A DNA stretch of 64,000 nucleotides, from positions 109,968,499 to 110,032,498 of the forward strand of contig CM050446.2 in the NCBI GenBank assembly GCA_027563935.2, in the 5' to 3' direction. Numbering within the stretch: the stretch's first letter is position 1; every line of letters begins with the position of its first letter. The position numbers and the translations under genes were made by a program. The notes beneath the pieces are model-generated. The model worked only from the letters and a program-made list of their open reading frames with translations. It was not told the DNA's origin and did no database searches. Below are positions 34,021-45,605 of the stretch, in pieces. This stretch comes from Costus lasius. Taxonomy: Eukaryota; Streptophyta; Magnoliopsida; Zingiberales; Costaceae.

Positions 34021-34775
34021 AATACTTCAAGACTTAAATCTTTGCTTGTCCTCAAGCAAAAAACTAAGATGAAACATATATCAAGTATGAAAAAAGTTAT
34101 GTAGGTTGAAAGCATACAAGCAAGTCAGATATTTCCATGAGCTAACCATGATCCAGTTTGAGAAATCAGATGATGAGTCTATTAACAAGAATTGAATCAA
34201 GCAGGTCCCACAATCATTAAATGATAAGGCATTCAGTTATGAGCATACAAAGAATCCAGTATAGCATACATATTACATTCACCAATTCAATTCATCAAAA
34301 ATCAAATGTTGGGGCCAGACACAAATGTGTTATTGCAAGACAAACTTTATCACCTCTCACAAGACAAGCTACCAAAACTGATGGTAATCTTTTATAATGC
34401 TTCCAGACTTAAATCTGTACTTGTCCTCAAGCAATAAACTAAGATGAAATGCATGACAAGTGTGAAAGAAGTTATACTAACTGAAAACATGCATCCAAGT
34501 CAGAGAATATCTATAAACAATCCATGATCCAGATATGAGAAATCAATTGATGAGATATTGATCAAAAAGTTCAGTAGATAGATCCCACAATCTCTAGAAA
34601 TCCAGGCATTCAACTAGGGGCATACAAATAACTCAATTTAGCACATATACTACTTATGCAAATCCAATTCATCCAAAATCAACTTGTTGGGTCAGACACA
34701 AATGTATTATTGAAGAACAAGCATGATCACCTCTCATTGTATTCAACTATTGACACCAGCTTTCAAAATAGAAGG
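34021..34775. repeat. Tandem duplication of about 378 bp next to the 3' LTR
   Basis: The two halves (34021-34398 and 34399-34775) share CTTGTCCTCAAGCAA, AACTAAGATGAAA, CATGATCCAG, TGAGAAATCA, GTCCCACAATC or ATCCCACAATC, and CAGACACAAATGT. On the minus strand each half holds TTGCTTGAGGACAAG or a variant, a signature found upstream of the 3' LTR in Athila/Tat elements. Confidence 0.88.
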
Positions 34776-36087
34776 TGATATTAGACTTCAACTCATGTCT
34801 TAGGTACCACTGCCAATTTTTCGCAGTGCCAAGTAGAGGAGTCTTTATTTGTTTTTTTTTATGTTTTTTTTTCTTCTTTCTTTTTTAATATCATGCTCTA
34901 CATATCACACTTATGATCATTTCCCAACAAGTAGCATGGAATCATGGAATGAATAAGTAAATATGTACCTCAATATGAAATCATATGTAAACTACTGGCT
35001 TGTCATCCTTGAACATTCACAGAAATGTGTAACCCACTAATCAACAGTTTCAATCATTCCAATCAAAAGATTTCAAAATCATATAACAAATGGACATGAT
35101 CATAGAATATATTCTAATTGGATGGTGCATTCAACATATTATAACCACTTCCTACCATGCATGGATTCAATCACAAAGTTTACACATGGCTATCATAGGA
35201 TCACAGCATTATCAAATATATCGAGGTGTATATTTCAGTGTATCACAGAATCATCAACTCATCACAGAAAATCATCAGAATGTTGCAATGTTGCAATGTC
35301 ATTCATGCAAAATACTTGAATCAGACTCAGTGCCTAATAATAGAAGCATCACAGAATTACACTATCAAAATCTAGGCAAAAATATTCAAGAAAGATATCA
35401 TCACAACAGTATATCACAATAGCATGACAAATATATAACATATCTCAATAGCATTATAAAACCAATTCGCAGAAGTGTCATCATAAAATGTCGCATCTAT
35501 GCATAAAAATATACTACTATAAAGAGCAGCATCACAATCAAATCATAAAGTGTCAAGTACCATAGCATCACGACATGAATAAAATATCATAAAAATATCA
35601 TGAAACCACCACAGTATCAGTACAAAAGAGTATCAGTAGCAAAACAGAACATCATAGCAGTAAATAACAGCCTAAAAAAAGTATTGCAACAGAGATTACC
35701 AAATCATTAGCAGAGTAGCATATCTATAACATTAGAGTTTTAGCACTTTCACATGTCTCAGAATCATGAGCATGTATGATGAAGTCATCAGTAGAGTAAT
35801 CCTCACATCGAAGTGTCATAGTATCACCACAGCATCATCATCACAAAAAATCAGAATCAAATAGAGCATAACTATCATCACAATATAGTCAAAATATCAT
35901 AGTCATGTATCACAGGCATAGCAAAAGTTAGAGTCAGTCAGAATATAATTCAAAATGAATAGTTAGAAGACTGAGCTTTAGAAGGAACAAGCATTAGGAT
36001 CTTTCCCTCCCCCACATAAAAATTTGCTTAGTCCTCTATGCAATCAATGTGTCATGAGAGAATGGGGGGAAATAAGATAAAGTAAAC
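34776..36087. other. Low-complexity AT-rich internal region of the element
   Basis: Short words such as ATCACAG, CATCATA and GTATCA recur irregularly, with a T-rich run near 34850-34890. No coding frame is supportable on either strand. Confidence 0.6.
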
Positions 36088-36200
36088 TCACTTCTGTCTT
36101 TTAAGCTTAAAGTCCTCATCATCAGAGTTCATTTCAGTACCTTCCTTCTGGGGGTCATCTTCATCATCATCACCATCTCCTCAAATCTTATCATCTCTTC
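36088..36200 (-). pseudogene. Short acidic coding tail within the element
   Basis: The minus strand reads an Asp-rich stretch (GDDDEDDPQKEGTEMNSDDE) followed by DFKLKRQK and a stop near 36090. It resembles the charged end of an element protein. It is cut off from the gag frame by about 280 bp, so it may be the remnant of a second ORF. Confidence 0.4.
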
Positions 36201-36474
36201 ATGAAGTTCACCTTGGCACCTTTACTCTTTCTTTAAAAGTCCTATCATAGTGTGATGAATCAAAAAACTCCAAAACTTTGATTTTTGGGTATTCCTACAG
36301 TGATAAGAAAGAAAAAATCATCAGCATTCTAATACAAGGTAAAATAAACTACATAACTTCAAAATCAAAAGACTAATTAAATAAAACACACTATGCAAAA
36401 ATAAAGGAAAGCAGAAAAGACTTGGGTTGCCTCCCAAGAAGCACTTGTTTAAGGTCATTAGCTCGACCATAGTG

Positions 36475-38330
36475 TTATTCATAGATCAGAATGTATATGT
36501 AAGCAACAAGGAATTCATACCTTAAAGCATCATAAAATGATTTTAAGTCTATGTTTCCTTCAGCAGTTACCTTGGTTGCCTCATCATGTAGATTTTCAAA
36601 TTGTACCTTGTTTAGGATATCCGGTTCAGTTGAATCAAGGAGTATGGCAAAAGGTTGAGCTTTTCCATTGTCCTTCACCTTCTCTTCAACTGCAAAATAG
36701 ATATCTATAGGATCCACAAGCAATTCACTAATCACATCTTGGTTAACCACTTCCTCAACAACATCAACATTATGACAAGACCCTACAAAAGAAGTTATAT
36801 CTTCAGGTGATTTCTCATGTTCTATCTCCTCAATTGATTTTTCAGGTTGAAACGTCTCAGGAGATCTAATCTCAGTGTCATGTGTAGGCATCCTAAGCTC
36901 CTCAAGTTGTTTCCCATTGTAAGTTATATTTGTATTACAATATTCTCTTGGGTTTATTTCAGGTTGGGATGAGAGTTTACTAGAGGCTATTGTAGAGGTG
37001 CTAGCTTGATTAGCCAATTGGGTTTCCAACATCTTATTATGGGCCTCGAGAGCATCTAGTCTAGATGTTAGTTGCCTAATGACTTCACAAACACTCTCAT
37101 TTTCCTTGGTTTGTGTAGCCACAATAGTCTCTAGTAATGACTCAAGGTTAGACTTTTGAGGTGACACAAACTGCCTCGGTTGAAATTCAAGAGGTTGCCT
37201 ATAGCTAAGTTGGGGAATTGTGTTGGGATTGTTCTCATAGGAAAAATTTTCATAATCCCACCAACTTGGATTGTATGTATTGGAATATGGGTCTAATTGT
37301 AGTCTAGGGTTGAGATTCCAAAAGGTATTGGCTTGCTCTCCAAAAGGTTTAGGTTGTGAGAATCCTAATTGGCATTCAACAAATCTATGTCCTGAAATTT
37401 CACAAAATTCACAATAGGTATTAGTGGCTTCAACTGAATTGACAATAAAAGAATCTAACTTTCGTGATAAATTATCTACCTTCGTAGGTAACAAGCTCAA
37501 TTCATGCAAATCATACTTACTTGGAGTTGCAGATCTATATGAGTTAACTCTCTCACCTGACCATTGACTGTGATTGAGGGTCATATCCTCCAGTAGGTTC
37601 AAAGCATCATCCACAGTCTTGTTCATCAAAGCCTCACTAGCAGCTGCATCAACAATACGCCTCGTGTTATAATTTAAACTATTATAAAAAGTGTAAACAA
37701 TTACCCATTTTTGAAGTCCATGATGTGGGCATATTCTTTGAAGTTCTTTAAATCTGTCTCATACTTCATAGAGTGATTCCCCATCGTTCTGAGTAAAACT
37801 TATAAGCTGGTTACGGAACTACACAGTTTTGCTTTGAGGAAAGTATTTGGAAAGAAAAACTTGGGAGAGCTGGTCCCATGTAGTAATTGATCCTGGTGGT
37901 AAGGAGTGTAGCCATATCCTTGCTTGGTTCCTAAAAAAGGAAAAAACCTTAGTCGGATTGCATCAGAGGAGACACCATTTAATTTTAAAGTATCACAATA
38001 TTTCAGAAATATAGCCAAATGCGTGTAAGGGTCTTCTAGGGGAGAGCCTCCAAATTGGTTCTGTTGAACCATCGATAGTAGTGCATGCTTGATCTTAAAA
38101 TTGTTAACTTCCACATTCGGGCGAACAATGCCCAATTATAGGTGTTGTATAGATGGAGCAGCATAATCTCTCAAAGTCTTGTTGCTCATATTTCCAGCAG
38201 TCAAAGGTACTCGGGCATTCTCCAGATTCAAAGATAAAAGCCTCAAGATCTAGGTCATACAGATCACTTGTTCTTAAGCTCCTTTACAAAAAAAAAAAAA
38301 ATTGATTAGACACAATGATAAAGCTTAAGA
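36475..38330 (-). pseudogene. Athila-like gag, broken by nonsense and frameshift
   Basis: Minus-strand pieces read TLRDYAAPS and NNFKIKHALLSMVQQNQFGG, then EDPYTHLAIFLKYCDTLKLN (38240-37960). After a frameshift near 37931-37940 another frame gives WLHSLPPGSITTWDQL and SKYFPQSKTV. A TAG (37819-37821), SFTQNDGESLYE, a TGA (37759-37761), RFKELQRICPHHGL and FYNSLNYNTRRIVDAAASEA follow. A 384-codon open frame (37629-36475) then carries a perfect zinc knuckle, CEFCEISGHRFVEC, and a coiled-coil tail. The order is that of Athila/Tat gag. Only three lesions separate this copy from an open frame, so inactivation is fairly recent. Confidence 0.88.
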
Positions 38331-38425
38331 AAGGAAATAGCTAAAATAAAATAAAAATAAAAAGGAAGAAAAAGAAAAATGCTTAGTCCATTAAATTTCA
38401 GAAATTTGTTAATATTGACCGAAAC

Positions 38426-38443
38426 TCCCCGGCAACGGCGCCA
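38426..38443 (-). other. Primer-binding site, tRNA-Asp type
   Basis: The minus strand reads TGGCGCCGTTGCCGGGGA six nt after the LTR end. This is the classic primer site of Athila/Tat-type Gypsy elements. Confidence 0.92.
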
Positions 38444-38449
38444 AAAACT

Positions 38450-39828
38450 TGATACGCACCGCAAGCGCACAGTGTTATCGAAGTAATATAAAAGATTGTC
38501 GATCCCACAGGGAGCTAGGTCAAGTACCAACTATTCTGATATTTAGAAGCTAAGCAATCCGATTTTTGTGTTTTGAGAATAAAATAAACTAAGTCAACTA
38601 TAAATAAAATAGGAAAAGCAACGATAAAAATATGAAGGGTGTCTAATTGAGAAATATCAGGACTACGGAATTCACCACATTGACTGATCTATCTGAACTA
38701 GAATTTAGTTGATGCATGAGTTTATCATTTTACATAAGGAATCTTTCCTAAGTTACAGGATGCCCCCTCTCGGTGGTACACCCTAGTGCTTATCCGAGGC
38801 GGTCTCCTACTCTCGTAGTGGATCATTCTAGATAAACCCAATGAGCTCTATGAAAGATTATGTTAACCTCGAGCGAAAACCAAGCACTCTCGTGTCATGG
38901 ATTCACAAGTTTTACCTAGGTGTTCCACCGCCACGATCCTCCTCTTAGTATAAATCGCGTCGGCTAACGCACAATATTACTTGATCAAGGCATATTATGA
39001 AATAGATACAACTAAATAAAATATGCTCAGATAAGACTCAAAACATCAAGAAAGTTTAGTTCATACAATAAATCAAGTCAAAGGGCTTCATCCGAGCCCC
39101 AAATAAAGGTTTAAGCTAGAAAAGCCATACAAATCCGCACAAATCTCTCAAATAGACAAAGAAAACTGGAAACAAAGACCAAGGAGAGGTAGGAGAAGAT
39201 GACGCAAACGTTTCCTCCAAGTTTGGTGAAGATCCGTCGCGAAATCGCCCCAAAATCCTCTCCGGAAAGCCCTTGTCATCGGTCCACTTGCCCTAGCCGT
39301 GTTCGTCCACTGATTTCTCTCCCAATTGGTGATAAAAATTAGGGCTTTTATATTCCTTGTGTTCTCCTTCGAATTAGCTTTCCAAAAAGTCCTCACTTGC
39401 CAAATTTGGACATCAATTGGGCTTAAAATCACTAAAAATTCGAGTAGGTGTCGAGCTACCTAGTAAGAATCACGGGTGAATCTCGTGGGGTTCACCAGGC
39501 TGTGAAGCAGTCTGTGAGTTTCAGTCATTAGCAAAAGCACCGGTGAACCCCATGGGGTTCACCTGGCCGTATTTTTCAAAGAAAGCTCTAATTGATCCCA
39601 AATTTTTTGTGCAGCTTTGTCTCATCACTAGAAATCACTCCATGGCTTTAGAATCTTCAAATAACCTCTAGAAATGAGTGATTTTACCTGAAATTGCACA
39701 AAGACAAGAACAAGTGAAGATTCCAAACAAAGCAAGTAAATAAGCCTGAATATTACATAAAAGCATCAGAATATGCCTTGTTTCAGATAAAATGATATCA
39801 GAAAATACTATAAAAATGCAAAGCATCA
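38450..39828 (-). repeat. 5' LTR of the gag-only Athila-like element
   Basis: The plus strand begins TGATACGCACCGCAAGCGCA and ends AAGCATCA. It has two hairpin repeats, GTGAA(T/C)C..GGGGTTCACC, near 39476 and 39543, and a minus-strand TATA box, TATAAAAGCC, near 39343-39352 that should drive the element transcript. Confidence 0.93.
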
Positions 39829-40171
39829 CTCATCCTCTCTTTCAGGCTGAACCCACAATTGGAAGGATAGCCCCATCCGACGCGTGGATTGCCGGAATTG
39901 GACTATCCACCGTGACGCCCAGCTTCTACCCTAGCTCCACTAATCGACGCGGATCTCTTCTGACCCACCACGACTCGCTCTCAAACTCCGGCCAAGAGTT
40001 CACCATGGCCAGAGTAACCCCCAGCTATAGTAGGTCTGGAGTTCGTGCACCTCTGAGTGAACGACAATGACCCCTGCTCCGCTCAGCCAACCTCCCCTGT
40101 TCCGATCAACAACCGCATCTCCGTCTTTGCCGGTGTTCCTATGTCGACGACAACTCACCTCCGTCCTCTCC
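39829..40171. repeat. Right copy of the 343-bp flanking block
   Basis: It starts immediately after the LTR end and matches 32342-32684. It continues without a break into CTGCAGCTCAAGATGC, whereas the left copy is cut there by the LTR. This is the geometry of a target duplication, but the size is far beyond the normal 5 bp. Confidence 0.9.
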
Positions 40172-40487
40172 TGCAGCTCAAGATGCTTTCAATGCCCTTT
40201 CCCAGTTCGTCGACGCTGAACGGAGTAGACGCGACCAGCTTGCGCCCCCAACCCCCCACTGCTTCCACGATAACTCTCAACTGTTCCGTTAATGTTTAAG
40301 TTTTTGTATTTAGTTTTAGTTTGATTAGCGTTTTTGATGCAGGTAATTAACGTTCTTGGAACTACTGGAATACCTGATTCTTCGCACGACTTGGAAGAAC
40401 ACGATTTGTTCTACATCCAGGAATACTTGGCTATAATTGACAGCCATCAGACCACCCTAGGTGACATAGCAAATATTGCTAACTGAT
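40172..40487 (+). other. Possible exon pair, unrecognised
   Basis: A plus-strand frame reads AAQDAFNALSQFVDAERSRR, followed by a stop. After a TGATGCAG acceptor-like site at 40342, a second frame reads VINVLGTTGIPDSSHDLEEH to DIANIAN and ends in a stop near 40485. The composition looks protein-like and the acceptor is plausible, but I recognise no family. It could be a captured gene fragment or part of a transposable element. Confidence 0.3.
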
Positions 40488-40779
40488 AAAGTTCTGCCAC
40501 TCTTTTCTGCACTAATCTGATTAGTGTTCTATTGCATATTTGCATGATAGTGCCCCATCCTACATCACTTCGTCTCCGTCGATGGTTTCTTTGGCAGACG
40601 CGAACGCAGGGAAGGCAACAGCATTTGTCGTTCCGCCTCACCGTTCGTTGGTCATCGTTCTTTGGCAGACACAACGGCGTTCGTTGTTCGTCGTTCTTTG
40701 GCAGACGGGAACGCAGCCGCATTCATCGTCCTGCTACATGCCCTCTCCTACTCCGGTCCAGCAGCAGCCTTCTTCCCTG

Positions 40780-41320
40780 ACGACAAACATAGCCGACGCA
40801 GCGGGAGACAAGGCAGATGTGAACGCACAGAGGGCTTCGTCTTTGTCTCCGTCTCCATTGCGGCAAGGACACGGATGCGAACAGCAGGGACAAGAGGTGA
40901 GCGGCCTCATCTTTGTCTCCGTCGATGATAAGGAAGCAGACGTGAATGGTAGGGGCGAGGGGCGAGTGGCCTCGTCTTCGTCTCCGTCGATGGTAGGGAC
41001 GTGGATGCGAACGTAGGGAACGCGAACGGCAAGGACAAGAGGCGAGTGACCTCATTTTTGTCTCCATCGACAGCAGGGACGTGGATGTGAAAGGCAGGGA
41101 CGAGAGGCAAGCGGCCTCATCTTCGTCTCTGTCGACGAGAGGTAAGCGGCCTTGTCTTCGTCTTCGTCGACAGCAAGGATGCGGATGCGAACGTAGGGAA
41201 CGCGAATGGTAGGGACAAGAGGCGAGCGGCCTTGTCTGTGTCTCCGTCGACGGCAGGGACGCGGACACATACACAAACGCAGGGAATGCGAACGACAGCA
41301 ACGAGAGGTGAGCAGCCTCG
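40780..41320. repeat. GC-rich minisatellite, unit about 75 bp
   Basis: About six to seven diverged copies of a unit with GTCTCCGTCGACGGCAGGGA, ACGCGGATGCGAACG and AGAGGCGAGCGGCCTCGTC. Open frames in several frames on both strands follow from the repeat and are not considered genes. A related patch with TTCTTTGGCAGACG occurs at 40585-40710. Confidence 0.8.
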
Positions 41321-43800
41321 TTGTTTTTTTTTTTCGTTTTCCGCCCGAATCAGGTGGATCATTAAACTAGGAAAAACTGTCTCAATTTTTTTCGTTTTTC
41401 CTTTTTCAGTTTTTCTGTCCGTGCAAGTAAACAAAGGAAAATCAAATTTTCTTTTCTTTCCACCCTATTTCTCTTCTAGTAAACACTATATTAACGCCTT
41501 TGAGGTTCTAGAGAATGCCATTAGTTGTCATGAAAGATTACTGCCAACAGTATTTCCAACTATAAGCGACACTTGCAATGGACAATGTCCTTTTTAAATA
41601 AGAGTGTTCTCCAGAACCTCAAAGATGTCGGAGCTTAAGCAACAAAAAAACCTTCTCCAGTAAATGAGCGTACAAGATAAGGTTTTAATGGCAAAATAAG
41701 TCAGTTGATAAAAAGGTTGAAGGGATGGAAATTAGTTATTGCTTCCAAAGATAATCTTGCATGATGAAACAATTACCTAAATGTGAGCAAATAGTTTCTA
41801 GAAAAAAAATTCTATCTTCATATGTGCTCTCTAATAAGATAGAACCAAAAATAAATCCTTTGCAAATCCTTTCTTTTGTTGCGAGCTTCTATTTTGCCTC
41901 CTTGGCAAAACAAAAAACCCTCTAGAGGCAGGAACAGGGATGAGAGAAGACCAAAAACGTATATAGCTGGCATCAAATAGTAACACAAATAATTTTATTA
42001 TTATATCAAAAAAAGTTTTTTCATCATAAAAAAATATTGATAGTATCATCAACTACTATGATGTGGAGCTGCTTTTTAAGAATGTCAATTGAACATGCAG
42101 TTGATAATAAACTTATTTTAGATTATGTTATTACCAACAGGGTTTATTGTTGGTGTCTAGCTAATTGGTTTCTCAATTAACATTTGACTGACTATAAACT
42201 CAATCGATGATGCCAAATGAAGAAGCTTTCCTAGTAATGACATATCTATAATATTTGTTTCAACTATATGTATTTTACATATACATGCATAATCTTGTTT
42301 GTGAATTAATCACTAACCTAATTTAACTTCCTGTATTAATGAGTAGATAATATATGTTTATCATGAAGTAGGCATAAGCTAATTAAAGCTTGTTTGTTAA
42401 CAAAATAAATATGTTCATGAGGGAGCCATTTCTCTTACTCAACAAAGCTTGTGTATCATATAGCCCACTATTAGACCTCAAGCATGGCTCACTAGGGAAT
42501 CAAAGTTAAGCTCAAACAAACTTCTGTTTTGTTGAGACAAACAAACGTCTTTCTCTATCTCCTTTGCTTAGAAAGATATCTATGAGCATCCCTCTACCTA
42601 AATTGGTTTATGACCTTGACACTCTTACTATTGGCTCTTCCTCTGTAGAGATTGCATAGGTTCATGAGTGTCACAAAGCAAATAGTTGACATGGGCTAAT
42701 GTCTTGATTTGCAATGACTCAATGTATTTAATACACTCCTCATCAAGGTGTACTATTGCAATCTTATCCTCCAACCGATGGAGTTGTGTTCCTTGATCTA
42801 GTATCGAAGTCTTTGGTGCTTCTTATTCCTTGTGTAAGTGTATTTATTCGATAACACTTCACTAATGTGCATCGTCTTGTCATCTACTTTATGAGTCTTA
42901 AAGTTGGCACTCCCTATTTGACACTATTTTTTCTCGTAACATGTATTAACTCTATCAATTAGAGCTTTGATCTATGGCCATAGTTAGCAGTGTATCCTAG
43001 TAGTTTTGGGTTCTACAACGTACTTCAAACTCAAATATGTAATAAGGTTATGATATCAAATCAACTTCTATGACATTGCCAATAATATGACACAATCAAC
43101 ATTGATACTCACATTGTCGTACAAAGTATATTAGTTGCCTCCTCTAAATCAACTATAAAACCCGCTATGCTACTAACCATTTTGGCACATTATAACACAT
43201 GATCATGTGAATGAGTATAAAGAATTCAAAATACATGGATGCTTATACAAAAACGATGGCAAAAGATGTGCATATGATGTGAGGACAAAAAGCACAAAAC
43301 CTTAGTTTTAAACTAGAGGATGCCCAAGATATGTTTTAATAAGTACCTTCCTCCCTTGAATATTGTACAAAGGGATAAAAGATTTTCATACGAGCCAAAG
43401 GCTTTCTGAAAGTTGAATAGGCTTATAGTTTATCGATGACACTTACACCCTATGACTTCCCTTGCCTACACATGAAATTCTAATCCTCAAGTTAGTTTGT
43501 GGCACAATTCATCATTAAAATAAGCAACAAAATGGACTCCTAATTTTGTGGCACAGTTTAAGCTTTTTCAATATAGAATAATAATTTTGAATCACCTAAT
43601 CTAAACCATAGGAGTATAAAATGTCGTCTGCAACTTAGTATCTATTAGCAAAATGTCAAGTTGCGGTAGAGAAGACAAAGATACTTACTCAAAGCTAAGG
43701 AATCAATCAACATAATCTAATACACACTTAACAAGTTGAGGAATTTTATTACCACCAAAAGTTGTTTATTGCTACACTTGTCTGCCACACCCCTCATGTT
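41321..43800. other. Non-coding stretch without recognised genes
   Basis: At 41498-41624 the ends CTTTGAGGTTCTAGAGAA and TTCTCCAGAACCTCAAAG form an inverted pair around 127 bp, a possible small MITE without clear target duplication. The rest is AT-rich, with no supportable frame or element end. Confidence 0.4.
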
Positions 43801-45279
43801 TGATGAGTTGTATTTATATCATATTTTTTTCTTGTATTTTATATGATATTTTATGCTTAATTATATGATTTTATACCAATTTTTAATTTTTTTTATCTCC
43901 TATAGTATAAAATCTTCACTTTTCATAATTTTCATGAAAATACCAACAAAACAATGGATTTAATGAGTTTTGAGGCCACGAAATGGTTCTCGAGGAAAAG
44001 ACAAAGCTACACGTCAAATTTGGGGCAAAACAGCGGTTAGACGAGATATTCACAGTCACAGCCATGAGTCATTCATGGGCTGTGAGTATCACGCTACACA
44101 AAAGGAACAGTTCTCGCCTAAGTCCAGTTTTGCACAAGAAGATTCATGGCTGCACCCGTGACTCATTCACGAGCCGTGAGTGGCTCTATGCACAACAACC
44201 AGAAGACAAATTTCTTCACAGAGACTTTTACGGCCGCAACTATGAACGCATCACGAGCCGTGAGAACTTTCGCCATACTAGGTTTTTCACTCGATTTTTC
44301 CTCGAATCGAGTCGAAACTTAACCAAATATTATAGAAACCTTCCTAAATGGGTTCTAAACTGATTAAACTATAAAAGAAAGGATTTTAGAAGGGTTTAGA
44401 TAGCTTCTTTGGATGAAAATAGACATAGGCGGCGACTAGGGCATGCAATGGCGACTAGGTAAAATTTCGGTGAGGAGATCACGTAAAGGACGAATTTTGA
44501 TGCTCCATCTTCATTTCTTGATCGAAGAGAAGGGTTACATTGATTCTCCTAGTATCTCCTTGTAATTTAATTAGGTTTTCATATCAATTTTACAACTCTA
44601 CATGCTATATCCTGAGAATATGAACGCTTAAACCTCTTTTTTGAGATTGGGGCATAGCTCGCTAACTTTTTATGGATTAAACATATTGTATTAATCTTTG
44701 TTAAGAGTTTTATTGAGTTGATTTGATTTGAATTGTATTCTATTACGTATTTTACTCTTGCCAAGTACTTTTAAGTCTTAGACGTCACGAGAAGGACAAA
44801 GAGTTGAATCGCGATGTCAGTTTTATTCTCTTCAAACCTATGAATTCAATCACGAGAGTAGTTTGAATTCATTTGAAGAATTTCATGATTTGTCACAAAA
44901 CTTAAGAGGCCTAATTACGATAATTATCACGAGAGTAAGGAATTTTTGTGATCAAGTGCCTGATTACGCTTTGAGAGAAGGTAATCCGTATATATGGATA
45001 AATCTCTTTCAACACTTTAATTTTCTATATGTAGATTTCTTTTATTAAATTCTGAATTATTAGTGTGGTGAAACCCCAGTCTCAATTCTCTCCGTATAAG
45101 TTTTCTATCCGAAATGCTCACTTTTGCTTTCTCGTGCATTGAAGTTTTTGAACAAAAACACTCTTTGAATCATCTAACTATAGATTGACCATGTAATCGG
45201 TAATTGATCGCTAGATCCTCGTTAGGAACGATCTTTATTTATTACTTCGATAAAATCGTGCACTTGCAATCACATCAGC
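43801..45279 (+). repeat. Solo LTR of an Athila/Tat-like Gypsy element
   Basis: It begins TGATGAGTTGTATTTAT and ends TGCACTTGCAATCACATCA, with TGATG/CATCA inverted ends. The typical Gypsy tail ATTTATTACTTCGATAAAATC lies just before the end. Short palindromes of the type TCACGAGCCGTGA occur near 44168 and 44248. No internal domain lies on either side, so it is a solo LTR or an end fragment. A clean 5-bp duplication was not found. Confidence 0.65.
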
Positions 45280-45289
45280 CACTGAAAGA

Positions 45290-45605
45290 GGGTAATCTGT
45301 ACATTCAGACAGATCCCCTTCAGCACGGTAAAACTCTTCGTTAGATTAATTTTGTTTATAGGATTATTTGACACAGAGTGGTGAACCCAAAATCTCGATT
45401 TCTCATAACTTGATTATAACTCCATTGTGCTCTTTTAATGTTTTTAGTAACTTAGTTCAGTTAGGTTTTAAATCTAACTTTTTTTTAATCATCTAGCTAA
45501 CAATCTTAAGATAAGTTGGTACTTCATCATTGATCTCTGTGGGACGGTATTTATATATTACTTCGATAAACCATGCACTTGCGGCAAGCCCATCACCAAT
45601 CCGTG
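45290..45605 (+). repeat. Duplicated LTR tail (R/U5-like)
   Basis: The segment GAAAGAGGGTAATCTGTACA to ATGCACTTGCGGCAAGCCCA repeats the order of 44975-45279: GAGAGAAGGTAATCC, the GTGGTGAA..CC..TCTC block, and TATTACTTCGATAAA followed by TGCACTTG. The two copies lie directly next to each other, so the last 310 bp or so of the LTR are in tandem. Confidence 0.7.

Larger units (their letters stand above)
32684..39828 (-). mobile_element. Gag-only Athila-like Gypsy element (non-autonomous)
   Basis: Two LTRs (32684-34020 and 38450-39828, a few percent apart) enclose 4.4 kb. The minus-strand order is LTR, tRNA-Asp-type primer site, broken gag, a long non-coding AT-rich region, the motif TTGCTTGAGGACAAGCAA, then LTR. 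No protease, RT, RNase H or integrase remains or fits. This is the layout of a large retrotransposon derivative related to Athila/Tat Gypsy elements. The left LTR lacks its terminal 10 or so bases, and instead of a 5-bp duplication the element is flanked by a repeated block of 343 bp. Confidence 0.85.

Noticed and set aside
40447..41434. Many overlapping ORFs at 40.4-41.4 kb
   Set aside because: They read through a 75-bp GC-rich minisatellite in several frames on both strands, with no motif.
41498..41624. Possible 127-bp MITE with inverted ends
   Set aside because: The ends match over about 18 bp, but no target duplication is visible and no second copy was found in the window; kept only as a remark.
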